Positions 22,846 through 35,179 of a stretch of 64,000 bases of DNA are shown one piece after another (the first letter of the stretch is position 1; every line of letters begins with the position of its first letter). The notes beneath the pieces are model-generated. The model was not told the origin of the DNA. It ran no database searches and saw only the letters and a list, made by a program, of their open reading frames with translations. The stretch is from Amphibalanus amphitrite (taxonomy: Eukaryota; Arthropoda; Thecostraca; Balanomorpha; Balanidae), in contig NW_024882882.1 of assembly GCF_019059575.1 (NCBI RefSeq), positions 1 to 64,000 on the forward strand. Reading direction: 5' to 3'. A program made the translations under genes and the position numbers.

Positions 22846-22949
22846 CCGAAACTGTATTTTGTCTTTTTGAAATTGTATATCTTTTGGCTAATATGAGAGT
22901 AAGGTTAATATCTCTTATTATATTCATAATGTCTCTCAAAACTGTGCTA

Positions 22950-23620
22950 AAAACCATTCAAGAAAGGAAGTTTGCATGAAACCAGTTACTGACTTTTTTA
23001 GTAACTTCATTTACAGTTCTTTGTAGGCTATGTATGCATTTATCTTTAAATATAATGGCAGTGTCATCTGCATAGGAGAGGCAAGCTACGTCAGGACTGA
23101 TGTTTGATAAATCACTGGTATATCAAATAAATAACAGAGGACCCAATATCGATCCCTGTGGAACTCCCATAGTAACATTTTTGACAGATGAGTATGATTT
23201 TCTTATTTTCACACATTGCTTCCTTTCTTGCAAGTATGAAAATAATTTTTTTGTTGTGGTTTGTTTTGTGTCTTGCACCATACCTTTCTAGTTTTTGCAG
23301 TAGCAACTAGCAAATCAATGTGCACGGTGTCAAAAGCTTTTTTTACTTCTAGAAATAAGCCGAACGAAAGTGGCCCTCTTCGAAAGCTCTAGTAATTATA
23401 TCTTGAAGAAGAATTGGCGTATAAGTTGACTTTCCTTTTTGAAAACCCAATTGATTACAGTGAATAATGTTGTTTCGGTGAAGATGGTCAATGAGCCTTC
23501 GATATATAAGTTTGTCAATAATTTTTAAACGGTAAGATGTTAATTGGTCTGTAATTACCCACTTGCTTATTATCGCCGTTCTTAGATATTGGTTTTACGA
23601 TTTCCACTTAAAGGGCTGAT
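22950..23620 (-). pseudogene. Jockey-like LINE reverse-transcriptase fragment, copy 1
   Basis: Conceptual translation on the minus strand, across several frame changes, shows ordered RT motifs: GNYRPI, then LGFQKGKST, then KKAFDTVH (motif A), GVPQGSILGP (motif B) and YADDTAI (motif C). Stops interrupt it, for example just after the GVPQGS block. A near-identical copy is at 56020-56690. Confidence 0.75.
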
Positions 23621-24559
23621 GGAGATTCGGCTTTGCTTAATCAGGTGTTCAAGAAGTGAAGTGATGGATTTAGTACGGTCTTTTTATGAAACTTTAAAGA
23701 ATTTAGAGTTAATGAGTTAAAGAGTCAATTTGTCGTATGCAGGCCTTCCGGCATCATTTTATAAACCTACGGGCTACGATTGAAATCGAGGGTTCTACCA
23801 ATCTGCGTTGTTAGTGCATGAGTCACAGCACTCCTATCGTAGACATGCCAGCGGATGGTGAAATGGTCTGAAGGCTTTGAGTTTGAGTGTATTTGGATAA
23901 GCCCTGGGGCCCCTGCAGGCGCCTGGTAGTCTTGACGTCAGGGTACTACCGTGTGCAGCAATCCTCGTCAAGCTGAATACAGATCAGTTCACACCTTTGA
24001 TAGCACCGGAAAGTAAATCAACTTTAGACTGCAATCAAATCATCTGACCGCTACAGGCTACAGTTCTTAATTATTTTGTTGCAAGGTGATTTTACCTACA
24101 CCCAAATTCTGCAATGTAAACGATCTTTTTCGGGCGCACTTTGTGATCTTCATAAAAATATCGTTTACAAATTGGCGACTCAGGCGTGCAAGCTGCAGTG
24201 CATATAGACTACCGAAATAATTACCAAAATGTATTCTTGTATCTCAGAATATCATGTACCGTACCTACCTAACCTACACTACTCACTCTTAAAGTGTGGC
24301 TTCCCATCAGCTCACCACCATGCCAACCGTTCACATTTGACAGCTCATATTCCCGAGGTATATGTATACCTATGAGCACAGACTTTTCTGATAGGATCTT
24401 TACCCTCTGGAGGCTAAACCGTTGATCTGAGGTCAAATCTGAGGACGCGTTAGCGAAAGAACGTTAAAATCCATCGAATGCGCTTTTCCGCGGCGCTGTA
24501 CCTCTATTGGTTCACAACTTAGCCGTCGGGTGTTTCAAAATTGTTGAAATCGACAAAAT
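23621..24559. other. Duplicated spacer without gene
   Basis: Non-coding sequence nearly identical to about 56690-57640. No gene, RNA or repeat family recognised. Confidence 0.5.
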
Positions 24560-24815
24560 TTGACCTTTGGTGACGTCTGGCGACCAAACCTTTGACCTGA
24601 CCTTAAAAATGACCGAAGTGTTTCTGTTTTCTTCGGAAGAAAACAGAATAAGGAAGAAATTCTTCCTTATTTTTTACGCTCTTTCGATTGGCGCTTACCG
24701 CGTGTCACTACGTGTCCCAGGAGCCGAGTTAGACGGGGGGAGGGGGGGGGGGGTTGAAAACGCCCCCCCCCCCAACACTCGGCGGAAAGTTCAGACCACA
24801 AGCACGGCGCGGGTT
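24560..24815. mobile_element. Right-end piece of a piggyBac-like element
   Basis: TGACCT-type motifs, then GAGTTAGACGGGGG and a long C run, then a GC-rich end CGCGGGTTCAA. The order matches the right end of the small element at 34658-34791, with TTAA apparently decayed to TTCA. I could not place the left end. Confidence 0.45.
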
Positions 24816-25481
24816 CAAAGAACTTAAGGATTCATAAAATCGAGACCAATGTTGCCAGGGCAAGACAGGACGCTGTCAGGTCAAAATGCTCTCACTAAGT
24901 TCCCATACGACTGTGATCGTCACTTGTTGATTCCCATAGCCGCTCCTCCATCGTAAGCAAATATAATATATATGTATTATGGCAAACACTTTAATACCAG
25001 CCAACAGGCCACAATAGACACACAAAATATACGGGTAGGTACAGTCCACGGCATAAGTAATGTGCGGTTTCAGTCCTCGGTATGTTCTGCTTCTGAAGCT
25101 TAGGAATGATAAGCCAGACCGGAATGAAACTTTGATTGTAGCTAACCTGTATCGTCACCCTTGCAGCTGCAACTTTATCTACTGACGTCTTCTTTTCGAT
25201 CGCTCTGCATTAATAAATCGCCAGTCAAAGCCATCCGTTGAGATTGGTACACATTACTTTAGCGGTGGGCTGTACCTGCAGCTAAGATTAAGATAAACAC
25301 GATTCATCTGAGCACTGAGCTATACTGCGGAGCTAAAGAACCAGCTTCGGGTCAGCCGGAGGGTCACGGCTCAGAGCGGATCTTTTGCAACAAAATATAC
25401 CCTATTTCCTCGTACATTTTTCTATGGCTTACCAGGCGAGTTGGAATTCGCCCGCTGGGCTTTCTAGGTGACGGTGGTAGG
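24816..25481. other. 3' flank of gene B1
   Basis: Non-coding, duplicated at about 57895-58547. No clear polyadenylation signal identified. Confidence 0.45.
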
Positions 25482-27668
25482 TCATGGTGGGTGGATGAGA
25501 TGGTCATAGTGTGTCGTGGATTCCAGGCACTGGTGGTGATGTTGGGTTGGGTTGAGCCGGTGATAGTGGCAGAGGGAGGGTGTGAGAGAGGCGAGCTCGA
25601 GTGTTGCGGGCCCTCCCTCCTCCATCTGTTGATGACATTCGGCTATTTCCTGGTAAGGCGCCTCGACAGTCTCATATACATCATCATCAGCATCATCTTC
25701 GTGACCGTGCGCACACTCTTCAAGCGCTTCCGTTGGCGGAGGTGGCGGTAAAGGCATAAAGGAGACGTGCTGAGCTCTCCTTTCTGGATGTGTTACACGT
25801 GTGTTGTGTGTCCCGGCTGGCCCTGCACTGGCCTGGCTTGTTGGAACACCTTGATCTGGTGTGTGAGAGTTGATGTCGACTGGCTCGACTACCTCGTAAA
25901 CCGGCGCGCCGATCGGTCGAATTGAGTCTACTCCGTGAGTAGGCCGAGTTTCAGGGGATTCCAGCAGGGTTCTTGTGACAATCTCTGTCAATTGATGGAG
26001 TCTGACATCTCGCGAGCGACGTCGACATTTTGTTCGCCTACGTCGGCCTCCATTTTGTCCTTCAGCACGCGACCGTTGTCTGAAATGACGACCAACGAAA
26101 AATGCGATGACAGCTGTCGCAATCAGGACCGCGACACTGATGGTGGCGATCATTATCTCCATGTCGGTGGAGCCGGTGCGGACCTGGTCTGAGCCATCGT
26201 CGGACGTCTGGTCTGAGCCATCGCCGGGAGTCTGGTCACTGGTCTCACGGTTTGTTTGAGAGTCCTGTTCATTTGATTCACCGGCTGTCTGAGGCGGCAG
26301 TGACGATTTGCCTCCTCTGTGCGAGTTGGTCGGGCTAGTAGGCTGCGGAGTGGTGGTGGGCTCCGTGCAGAGCTCCTCCAGGTATTCGTCTAGTTTCCAC
26401 CGTGTGTTATTGACCTCGCAAAGAGTCTCGTTGATCCAGAAGTCGTTCTCAGAAGATACATCGAGACCCAGTGCTGTCGCTATGTCGCACGTACAGGGAA
26501 TGTCCAATGTCAGGCCATGCACTGTTACTCTTTGGTTCTGGCTAAACTGCAGCGAACCGTTATCTGGATGTTGGATGTGGAGATTGCCTAGCTGAATCCG
26601 GTGGCGAGCTGTGGCGTTTCCTTTCGCCACCCTTAGCGAGCTGAAGGCTTCCTTTCGCACAGCATTGATCGTGCAGTTCCTGATCGTGATATCGCTGTCA
26701 GCAAGCACCACGAATGCTTTTTCTGATGCTTCAACGATATCGCTGCACTCAAAGGAAAACTTCGTAACATTCAGCTGCAGCCCTTCCTTTTCTATCGCTC
26801 CGAATGTGCTGTTCTTGATTTGAACTTCCCTGACCGTCCCGTAGAAAGCCGATGTTTCAGTGTGGTTAAAGCGGCTGTTTTCAATGATCAGTTTGTTCAT
26901 TTCGCTGCCAGCTGATATGCAGTGTTCTGTAGCCCGATGGATATGCGACGAGCTCAGGGATAAACTTCCAATCTTGCCCCCGAACGTGTTTTCACCACAC
27001 GTTTCCATTTCAACTTCTTTTACCTTCAACTTGTCAATGTTTGCCTGAATGCCATGCGGTTCAACGCTGAGATACTTCACTTTTTTCAACTCGGCCTCCT
27101 TCATTCTCGAGTTTTGGGACAGTGCACCTGAGTGTATGGTGAGGTTTTCGATGCCTTCAATCCATGTCTTGTGCACTGTGACATTTGACGTGAATGCTTG
27201 TTTTGATATCGAAAGTGATTTTATACCTGTCATGTGAACTTTTTCTATCAGAGAATCATCGCTGAAGGCGCTTTCATGAACAGCCAGTGATTGTATTCCG
27301 CTCAATGTCAAGCTGAAAAACTGTGCGTTAGCAATGGAAGACGAGAACAGCTGGCAGTCATCCACGTCTTCTATGATGATCCTCGAGTCCCCGCTCAAGT
27401 CTTGGAATGTCTGGGAACGCAGCTGAAGACTCGTCACTGCGCGTATTCTCACTGTAATCCGTTCGGAGTTGTTGCCGCGCGCCAGAGACCTGGGCTGAAG
27501 AATCAAGGTGTTGACTTTGGTGATCTCGATTTCCTCCAGCGATGTCAGAGAGGAGATGGAGTCCTCATCGATCGTTATGGTCTCAACATCGGTTATCTTG
27601 ATTTCTCGGGCATCTCTCGGGAACGATGCTGCCGTGATGTTTATCTGGAACAGACATGAACCATCTGC

Positions 27669-27718
<50 letters not shown>

Positions 27719-27895
27719 GTATCAGCATCAGCATCATCATCATCATCATTTTTATTATCAGCATCATCACCATCATCATCATCATCATCATTATTATTTT
27801 TATTATTATCATCATCATCATCATCAGTATCAGCCACCGCCATCAGCATCAATCATCAGCATCAGCCATCAGATCAGCCATCAATCAACAGCATC

Positions 27896-27960
<65 letters not shown>

Positions 27961-28799
27961 ACAATCATCATCAGCATGAATCGTCACTATCAGCATCAGC
28001 CATCATCATCAGCATCAGTCATAAGCATCAATCATTAGCATCAGCACCAATCATTAGCATCAGCATCAATCATTAGCATCAGCATCAACATTAATCATTA
28101 GCACCAATCATCATCATCAGCATCAGTATCAATCATTAGCATCAATTATTATCATCAGCATCAATCATCAATCATCAGCATCAGCATCAATCATCAGCAT
28201 CGCCATCAATCATCCCCGTGGCTCAGTGGATAAGGCGTCCGTCTCCTAACTCGGTGGCAGCGAGTTCGCGGCCGGGAAGCTCCACGTCGTTTGACCCGCA
28301 TTCCTATATTCAGCCAGCTGGCAACTGGCGAGAGAGGGCCACGCTAGACCCGGGAGGACCGTGCCGCCATCTACCTGCGGCACGTTAAACTTTCGATCCA
28401 AATTATCACCGGTGAACCGGGCGCGGGCAAGGTCGGGTGGTGGGTCCGTGGTGTCATTCGCAACAAGCACTGCTTAGCGGGGCACCCGGGCCCATAGTCA
28501 CCCATGACCCATTCATTCATTCGGATAAACTTAAAGAAAAAAAATCATCAGCATCAATCATCACCTTCAGCATCGATCATCATCATTATCATCATCATCA
28601 CTCATCACCATATCTATCTGCCTCCACTCACCTGTTTCATTGGCCGGTTTTTCATGTCGCAGAACACTGTCTCGGAGGTCTGGCATTCTTCCCGTACAAC
28701 AAACTCGCAGTTGGACTCTTTACAGTCGGTGGCAGAGACCACATGCCGGCCGACGGTCAATACAATCAGAAATGAAATCACTGAGGTGATAATTCCCAT
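25482..28799 (-). CDS. Receptor B1: type I membrane protein with LRR-like ectodomain and B-type tail
   Basis: Two exons, 28799-28632 (56 codons) and 27644-25482, joined in phase 0; 776 residues. Signal peptide MGIITSVISFLIVLTVGRHV, then a four-Cys cap. Exon 2 opens INITAASFPRDAREIKITD and forms a beta-solenoid/LRR-like region with many N-glycosylation sequons, a CTCDIATALG cap, a stalk with DGSDQ repeats and a membrane helix near residues 550-575 (IMIATISVAVLIATAVIAFF). The tail of about 200 residues differs from the A type: a basic RRRRTKCRRRSR block, a polyproline PLPPPPPTE, an acidic DDADDDVYETVEAPYQEIAE stretch with two Tyr sites, and a His-rich end. Binding of SH3 or SH2 proteins is inference only. 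The (CAT)n intron could fuse in frame as a false poly-Met start. Confidence 0.82.
27669..28212. repeat. (CAT)n microsatellite in the B1 intron
   Basis: Long CAT runs interrupted by ATTTTTATTATCAG and CATCAGCATCAAT blocks, on the 3' side of the intron relative to the gene. Nearly the same layout is seen in A2 and B2, with different run lengths. Confidence 0.92.
28214..28544 (+). mobile_element. tRNA-Arg-like SINE, family 2, in the B1 intron
   Basis: The head resembles tRNA-Arg with a CCT anticodon (GGCTCAGTGGATAAGGCGTC, then CGTCTCCTAA), but the arms do not fold as a full tRNA. The body has GGCACGTTAAACTTTCGATCC and CGCAACAAGCACTGCTTAGCGG. The tail has ATTC repeats and ends in poly(A). It lies inside the CAT array, with ATCATCAGCATC-type sequence on both sides. 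The same insertion is in the A2 and B2 introns, so it predates those duplications. Confidence 0.75.
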
Positions 28800-28905
28800 A
28801 ATGGGTAGCAATATTGAGTTACGGACAAGGGTGGTACCGCGTTCATGTTACTGTAACAGCGGTACGGCGACGAATGACTTGCAGCGCCTGTTGCACAGAG
28901 ATTGC

Positions 28906-28911
28906 TTATCA
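28906..28911 (-). promoter_or_regulatory. GATA-type motif upstream of B1
   Basis: TTATCA about 107 bp upstream of the B1 start codon, at the same place as in A1, A2 and B2. Confidence 0.35.
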
Positions 28912-30750
28912 GCCCCGCTTCGGGCTGTATCTTGTTTGCTTTCAGGGGCGTTCCAAAGGTGGGCAGGGCATTGAAACAGAGCACGAAGTTCAGGACGGGA
29001 TAGGACGGCCGGAGGTCATCGTTCACTCATCAATCTGCAACGAACTGATGGTCCACGCTGACACTACTTAGCAATGGAGACGTGAATTATAACAACAATC
29101 GCGTACACATGTGGCTGGGACGGCGGTCCGACGCCACATGACCTGAGGGCGGCCATTGAAGCGGTGCTACGCAGATTGCTTATCACAGTCTGTGGTAAGC
29201 TGTCTCGGTTGGTTTGTTGACACATTCAAGAGGTGGATATGACTTTTGCGGAGGACGGAATATGACTCAATAGGACGCCCGGTGGTCATCCATCATCGTT
29301 CTGTTCATCGGTCGGTGGATCCGCACTTAGCCATGGATAAGGGTGCTATCACATCGTAAGTGTGCCGGGGACTGCGGCCCTACGCCGGATGATTGGGCTT
29401 AGGCGTTTCGAGACTAACGCGCAGACTCACGCAGATTGTTTGGGGTGTACGGGTCCGTGCAGCATAGATATGTGCTGCGTGCGTCATACTTTGATGACAT
29501 CAGGGGCATTCCAGGACGATTCAACAGGTGCATAACACCCGACCCCCTCAGATTTGCTTCTAAATTGCTGTACAGGGTTATTCTGTGCCCAGAAGCCGAT
29601 TCTGAAATTGTCAGACCCGTAGAAGCAACAGTTTTTGGGTTATAGCATTGGCAAATTTTGGAAAGTTAAAAAACATCATTGTATTTTAGTAGCTATATCT
29701 AATCGAAAACTTTTATTAAACTATAAAAATTATACATATTTGAACTCGCCACATCACAAGCTTTCTGATGGTATGCAAAAATATTCAAAATTTTTAATTT
29801 TTTATTTTCCGAAAATTGTTCAGAAATTTATTTCAAATTTTTCAAAGTGTGGCCAGTTAAATAAAATTTATTTTTTTAGCTTTTACTAATGCTTAGGGTA
29901 TTGGGAAACTATATTGTGAAAATTAGAGATAGGTATTTTTATAAATATTTTATTTTATTTTTTTTTACTTTCTCCATGTAAATATACCATTTTGCTTTGA
30001 TATGGTGCCGAGTGCCGACGGTGCTATCTCGGGAACGGATGATCGTAGCGCGCCGGACGAGGCGGCAATGGAAAGATCTCAACAAGATGGATCTAGACAT
30101 TGTCCGAATGTTGTTCTTAAAGGTCACGGGTCAGGTCAAGGTCAGGTCAAAGACCAAAATTTCCAGGTTCTCATTCCCCGGCTGCTCCTGAGGCACTTTC
30201 ATAATGATGAAGCGATGTGAAAATCGCACAGCATGCGTCCAACATATTTATAAAGGCGGTGAATCAGTAAATATGCAATCACAAGGTGAGGTCAATGTCA
30301 AAATCAGGTCACGAAAGGTCATGATGAATAAACAGGGATTAGGGACATGCGACACATGTTTTATAAGTTATTTTCGGATTCCAAGTCAATGGTGATGGGC
30401 ATTTGACCATTCGGGACCAAATCAAGTCAGATTAGGCCAATGCCAAGGTCAATGTGTAAAGTTGCTGTTTCTATGTCGGCATTAAAATACCTACCTAATA
30501 AAATTGTATGATATATGGCTATACTAGAGTAATGAGTGAAATGAAATGAATAATTTTTACATTTGTCTCCGTTTCCAAATTTCCATTTGGCCCATCCCGA
30601 AACCTATCGCTATATCATCTGCGCCTGTGACAGACCAGTCACTGCGAGCTCGGCTCGCTCGAATGAGCCTTGGCGCGGTGACAGACGACGCGCCGGTCCA
30701 TGCGGTCAATACAGCACAATAAAATCATCGGGTGCCATAAACGCATAGGG

Positions 30751-32308
30751 TAGGGCTGATAATCCCGGGATCGGGATCCCGGGATCCCGGGATTGTATTA
30801 ATCCCGAATCCCGGGATTAGAAGCATCGGGATTTCGGGATCCCGATATTTTCCGTACAGAAACATCGTTCATAAAGTGTAGCTGATAGTAGGTATGTAAA
30901 AAAAGGTAAGTGAGTAACAACGCATTACAGTGCAGTTTTATGTCCAAAGATCTTACTTACGCCGTGCAAAGTCGTTATGCACAAGTATTGGTTACATATA
31001 TACCTAATTGACATTGTTTCACACCGTCTCAGCCTTCACAATGTGGCGAGAGACGAGCTCTCTCTCGGCTCATCTCTCGCTCCCCGCGACGTCCCTCGCG
31101 TACTCGGTTTAACAGATCATTTTGCACGATGACATACTATGCCGACTATCGAATTCGAGTCCATCGAGTGGGAGGAGGTCGGCCGTCTTCTCTGTGTGAC
31201 TGTGGGAGCACGTCTGGTGGCTCAGTTACTGTCAGTGCCCCGTGGCTGGACGATCCATGAGGCTGGCCGGGCGCCCTGGGCATGGTTACCGTTAGTGAAT
31301 AATTATTAATTACGTGCCTTTGTGATAAGCTATAGCTAACTTTGCCAAAATGTCGGATTTTGCTGAATTTAATTGCATGTAAACTGCATGTAAACGCGAT
31401 TGCATGTAAACTGTCTGATGCGTTGAAACAGCGCATCCGACAGAGACGGTCACGTGCTGCTAAAGTCCTACAATCGCTCCATAACAAAATGTCGGCAGAC
31501 AGAGACTGGAAAGATATTTTTCCTAGTGCCTCTCGCAAGGAAGCACAGGACTTAGTTGTCCACATGATGGAAAGATTGGGAGAACAGATGCATGATACCG
31601 AAGTAGGTGTAGTAGATACAGAAGTGATGGACGCTGATGATCCTGAATCAGCGCCGTCTTTTCAGTCGATGCTTCAACAAGCTCTAGATGAGGTTAGAGC
31701 TCCAGAGCAAGGCACCAGTTCATGCCCGTCTGGGATTAACTTTTAGCAATCTTCTCTGATGATGACGAAGGCCATAAGGAAAGAATTGGAAAATTTACCT
31801 ATCTCAGGAAGGACAGGCATGGTAGCGCTGTCCTACAACTGGCTGAAGGGCATAGTTCCTACGAGTGTTGAATCGGAACGAGTGTTTTCCACTGTCGGGA
31901 ATATCGTCACAAAAGTGCGGTCGAGTCTCGGCGACGAAGTCGTTGATGCACTTTGCTTCCTCAAGTGCTACTACCGTAACAAGTGAATGTGACCAGGACA
32001 TGCTGCTGGTCAGACGACCACAATCCGTAGGCACGTCTACTGTATCCTGACTCGAAATATAAACAAGAAATACAATGATCAATGTCATTCATGCTCTTAT
32101 ATTTGTTCGGGGTGAAGGTGTATGCCTGGTATTGTGTTTATGATGGTAAGGATGCGCCATATACATACGATATTGCAAGAAAATTATGCTTTGTGGACAG
32201 GTTAAAATAAAAACTGCTCAATCCCGGGATCCCGGGATATCCCGGGATTGCATTTCTAAAATCCCGGGATCCCGGGATTGCCAAAAAGTCCCGGGATTAT
32301 CAGCCCTA
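30751..32308 (+). mobile_element. hAT element, internally deleted, nested in the 6.76-kb element
   Basis: The inverted ends TAGGGCTGATAATCCCGGGA are flanked by an exact 8-bp duplication GCATAGGG (30743-30750 and 32309-32316). Next to both ends are runs of the palindrome ATCCCGGGAT. It still carries part of a transposase (31342-31986). Confidence 0.9.
31342..31986 (+). pseudogene. hAT transposase remnant with C-terminal dimerisation domain
   Basis: Two plus-strand blocks remain. The second (about 31759-31986) carries the conserved hAT C-terminal signature: PTSVESERVFSTVGNIVTK followed by VRSSLGDEVVDALCFLKCYY. The first (31342-31746) is a hydrophilic piece of the preceding region, ended by a stop. 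Most of the catalytic core (the Asp motifs) is missing, so it cannot act alone. Confidence 0.8.
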
Positions 32309-32358
32309 GCATAGGGTGACGTTGGTCGCTGGTCACAGCTGCGCGGGCCAGTTGCGGG

Positions 32359-33383
32359 ATGGGGACTCCAGTCTTCCGAAAGGCACCGCATGCGACAGTG
32401 CGTGTGAACCGTTCGTGCTTGGAAATGTCACCACGTGCAGCAAGAAATTACTGCCAGGATCCGTTTGATTGTCATCATCCGAATCGAGTGCTGAAAGGAG
32501 TTCAGAGAGTATCCGCAAGACTAGTGAGTGAAGTCAATGACGACAGGGTAGGAACTGGTGCATTTTTATGCGTTTCCTGCCGGAAACGACTGAGCTTAAA
32601 GATCCAAAATGTCTACCGCCAAGAGAACGGTCATCGCCGATCCCTTCGAGCAGCCAGCAAAGGTCACCAAGTCTTCCAAGCGACAATGATCCTGCCACTC
32701 AAAGGAGCTCATCAGTGCAGAGTCATCACTGGGACGCGCCACAGTGCACCGTTCACCCGTTCGTGGTGTACTGGAGGGAGAATGGAGAGGGACAGCACCA
32801 GAGCTTCTGCATTATCTCAGATAATCTAAAGCACAACACGACCGCTGTCCATGCTTTCCAAAAGGCTCTGATTCCACAACTGAAGGAAAAAATTCCGTCT
32901 TTGACTAAAATCAGATACTTTTCAGACGGCTCAGCAGCACAGTACAAAAACCGCTTCCATTTTTCAAGTATCTGCGCTCACAAAAGTGACTTTGGGCTAG
33001 ACTGCGACTGGCAATTTTTTGCCACCTCGCACGGGAAAGGCGCATGTGACGGCGTGGGAGGCACCGTGAAGAGAGCGACCGCTCTCGAGAGTCTACGCAG
33101 GCCCACAAGGGAGCAAATCACAAACGCGACCGAAATGTTTGAGTTTTTAAGTGACAAATTCGAGACTACAGTGAACTTTGTATTCGTGTCCAGGGTCGAA
33201 GTCGAAAAAGCTGCAGAACACCTCAAGGAGCGTTTCAGCAAAGCGGTGGCAGTGAAAGGCACGCAGAGTCTGCACTGCTTTATTCCGGTCAACCACGAGA
33301 CACTGCGAGTCTCAAAGTTGTCAGGGGGACCAGGCCGGCTGGTGAAAGTGCAACGCAGTAGGGCACCGAAAAGACGAAAGTGA
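32359..33383 (+). pseudogene. Transposase of the 6.76-kb element (Sola-like, frameshifted)
   Basis: The first part (32359 to about 32640) encodes a Cys pair region YCQDPFDCHHP and FLCVSCRKRLS, like a zinc finger. The frame then shifts, and 32568-33383 continues with VVYWRENGEGQHQSFCIISDN, YFSDGSAAQYKNRFHF, WQFFATSHGKGACDGVGG and a helical C-terminus ending RAPKRRK. The SDG, AQYKN and HGKGxxDGxGG motifs are typical of one group of animal DNA transposases seen in many unannotated proteins; assignment to Sola is tentative. The N-terminal part is missing or unrecognised, so it is a remnant. Confidence 0.6.
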
Positions 33384-33854
33384 GCCCGCGTAGACTTGCT
33401 AGCACCCCTGCCGTGTGTCTGTATGGTGGCTGTCTGTGCACTGTATTGTTGGTGATGTGTGTGCCCAATACATTTCAACGAGCTGGTCACCAAAATAAGT
33501 GTTGTATTTCCTTCGTTGAACAAGGGATTGGTTGACCTGACCGTGACCTGACCTGAACTGACCTGATTTTGTCCCGAATCGTCAAATGCCCATCACCATT
33601 GACTTTGAATTGGAAAATAACCCATAAAACATGTGTCGCATGCACATAATCCCTTTTTATTCATTATGACCTTTCATGACCTGACCTTGACCTGACCCGT
33701 GACCTTTAAGAACAACATTCGGACAATCTCTAGATCCATCTTGTTGAGATCTTTCCATTGCCGCCTCGTCCGGCGCGCTACGATCATCCGTTCCCGAGAT
33801 AGCATCGTCGGCACCATATCAAAGCAAAATGGTATATTTACACGGGTTACGGAC

Positions 33855-34385
33855 AAAAGTACGTATCGCTTAAGTACGTAGGACAAAAGTACGTAAGCAA
33901 AAGTACGTAGGATTTAAGTACGTATCGCAGAAGTACGTACAGTATAAAGTACGTATGGACAAAAGTACGTCAGGGACAAAAGTACGTATCGCAGAAGTAC
34001 GTACAATATAAAGTACGTATGGACAAAAGTACGTCAAGGACAAAAGTACGTATCCCAGAAGTACGTACAGTATAAAGTACGTATGGACAAAAGTACGTCA
34101 GGGACAAAAGTACGTATCGCAGAAGTACGTACTATATAAAGTACGTATGGACAAAAGTACGTCAGGGACAAAAGTACGTATCGCAGAAGTACGTGGGGTA
34201 TAAAGTACGTATGGACAAAAGTACGTCACGGACAAAAGTACGTATAGCTAATGTACGTTGGGTAAAAAGTACGTATGGACAAAAGTACGTATCGCAGGAG
34301 TACGTAGGGCATAAAGTACGTATGGACAAAAAAGTACGTCACGTACAAAAGCCTACGTATAGCAAATGTACGTAGAGTATAAAGC
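33855..34385. repeat. Left TACGTA array
   Basis: Tandem GACAAAAGTACGTA, CAGAAGTACGTA and TATAAAGTACGTA units form a higher-order repeat of roughly 65 bp. It is the left arm of the Foldback-like element. Confidence 0.9.
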
Positions 34386-34657
34386 CTTGGGCAAAACTCC
34401 CCAGATAATTTTTTTTTTTTTTTGCTACATAGGTACCTACTTTTGTCTCACACCACCTGGAAGGCCAAATTTGTGCTCAATGTGTTCTTTGGACATTTTA
34501 CTTTAAATTCCACCCCTCAAATTCATTCACTTATGATCGGACTCCCAGCTAGGAAGTGCTTTGTGAAGTAACTGCAAATGGGGCATTTTGCCCTAACCCC
34601 AGGGCAAAACGCGCCACGGCCAGTGTATGGGGCAAGAAGCCCCATACACTAGATTAA

Positions 34658-34791
34658 CCCTCGCGGGCCCGGTTTGGTATCTCTTTTGTTTGCGTAGCTC
34701 CCTTATTTACGGAGTTAGACGGGGGGGGGGGGGCGATAAACGCCCCTCCCCGGGCTGCGGTGGTTGGAATTACCGCCCGGACCCGGCCGGG
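34658..34791. mobile_element. Small piggyBac-like MITE, 134 bp
   Basis: TTAA duplications at 34654-34657 and 34792-34795 flank ends CCCTCGCGGGCCCGG and CCCGGCCGGG. It has the G-run/C-run hairpin of the family and is nested in the central part of the Foldback-like element. Confidence 0.75.
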
Positions 34792-35179
34792 TTAACAGAA
34801 GAGAAGGTCTTTCCCCAGAACCCTGCCAGCTCCGAGAAACATCGGTGAGGCGTTTTACCTCGGCGGGGCGACTTGCCCGGTCTACCCTACGTGTGGACAA
34901 AAGTACGTCACGGACAAAAGTACGTATAGCAAATGTACGTAGGGTATTAAGTACGTACCCCACCCTTGGGTTAAGTTGATAAATGTGTAATACCTTTCTT
35001 ATTCTTTATTTAATGAGCATTTGTTACAAGGCATAGCAAAATTTCTCGATGAGTAAATTGGCGAAATGGACAAAGCTATATTATTTGGTATATGAATTTG
35101 TCATGAGTTCCCTGTAGTATGGCAACAGAGCAGCAATAAAGAAAAAGTGGCTCAGCTTACACTACTATACCCTACTTCT

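Larger units (their letters stand above)
16489..22920 (-). mobile_element. Penelope-like element remnant, copy 1, broken by three insertions
   Basis: Two inverted arms (from 16489 and to 22920) enclose a minus-strand GIY-YIG-type coding fragment. Copy 2 at 54410-56004 is uninterrupted and about 1.6 kb long; in copy 1 a TIR element, a Helitron and a piggyBac-like element are inserted. Both arms carry GGTTGATAAAGGC...GCCGAAAG, which resembles the hammerhead-ribozyme core found in Penelope pseudo-LTRs (family knowledge). No Penelope reverse transcriptase is present, so this is a truncated copy. Confidence 0.65.

Noticed and set aside
22950..23620. Treating this RT fragment as part of the Penelope element
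   Set aside because: The motifs (NYRPI, GVPQGS, YADDT) are of the LINE type, and it lies outside the Penelope inverted arms.
26308..27659. Plus-strand frames opposite the receptor exons (also opposite A1, A2 and B2)
   Set aside because: Antisense shadows of the conserved minus-strand coding exon.
28214..28290. tRNA-Arg (CCT) gene
   Set aside because: The anticodon arm and T arm do not pair as in a functional tRNA, and the sequence continues into a SINE body with a poly(A) tail.
33855..34385. Possible CRISPR array because of regular short repeats
   Set aside because: No unique spacers, a eukaryotic context, and the array is an arm of a Foldback-like transposon.
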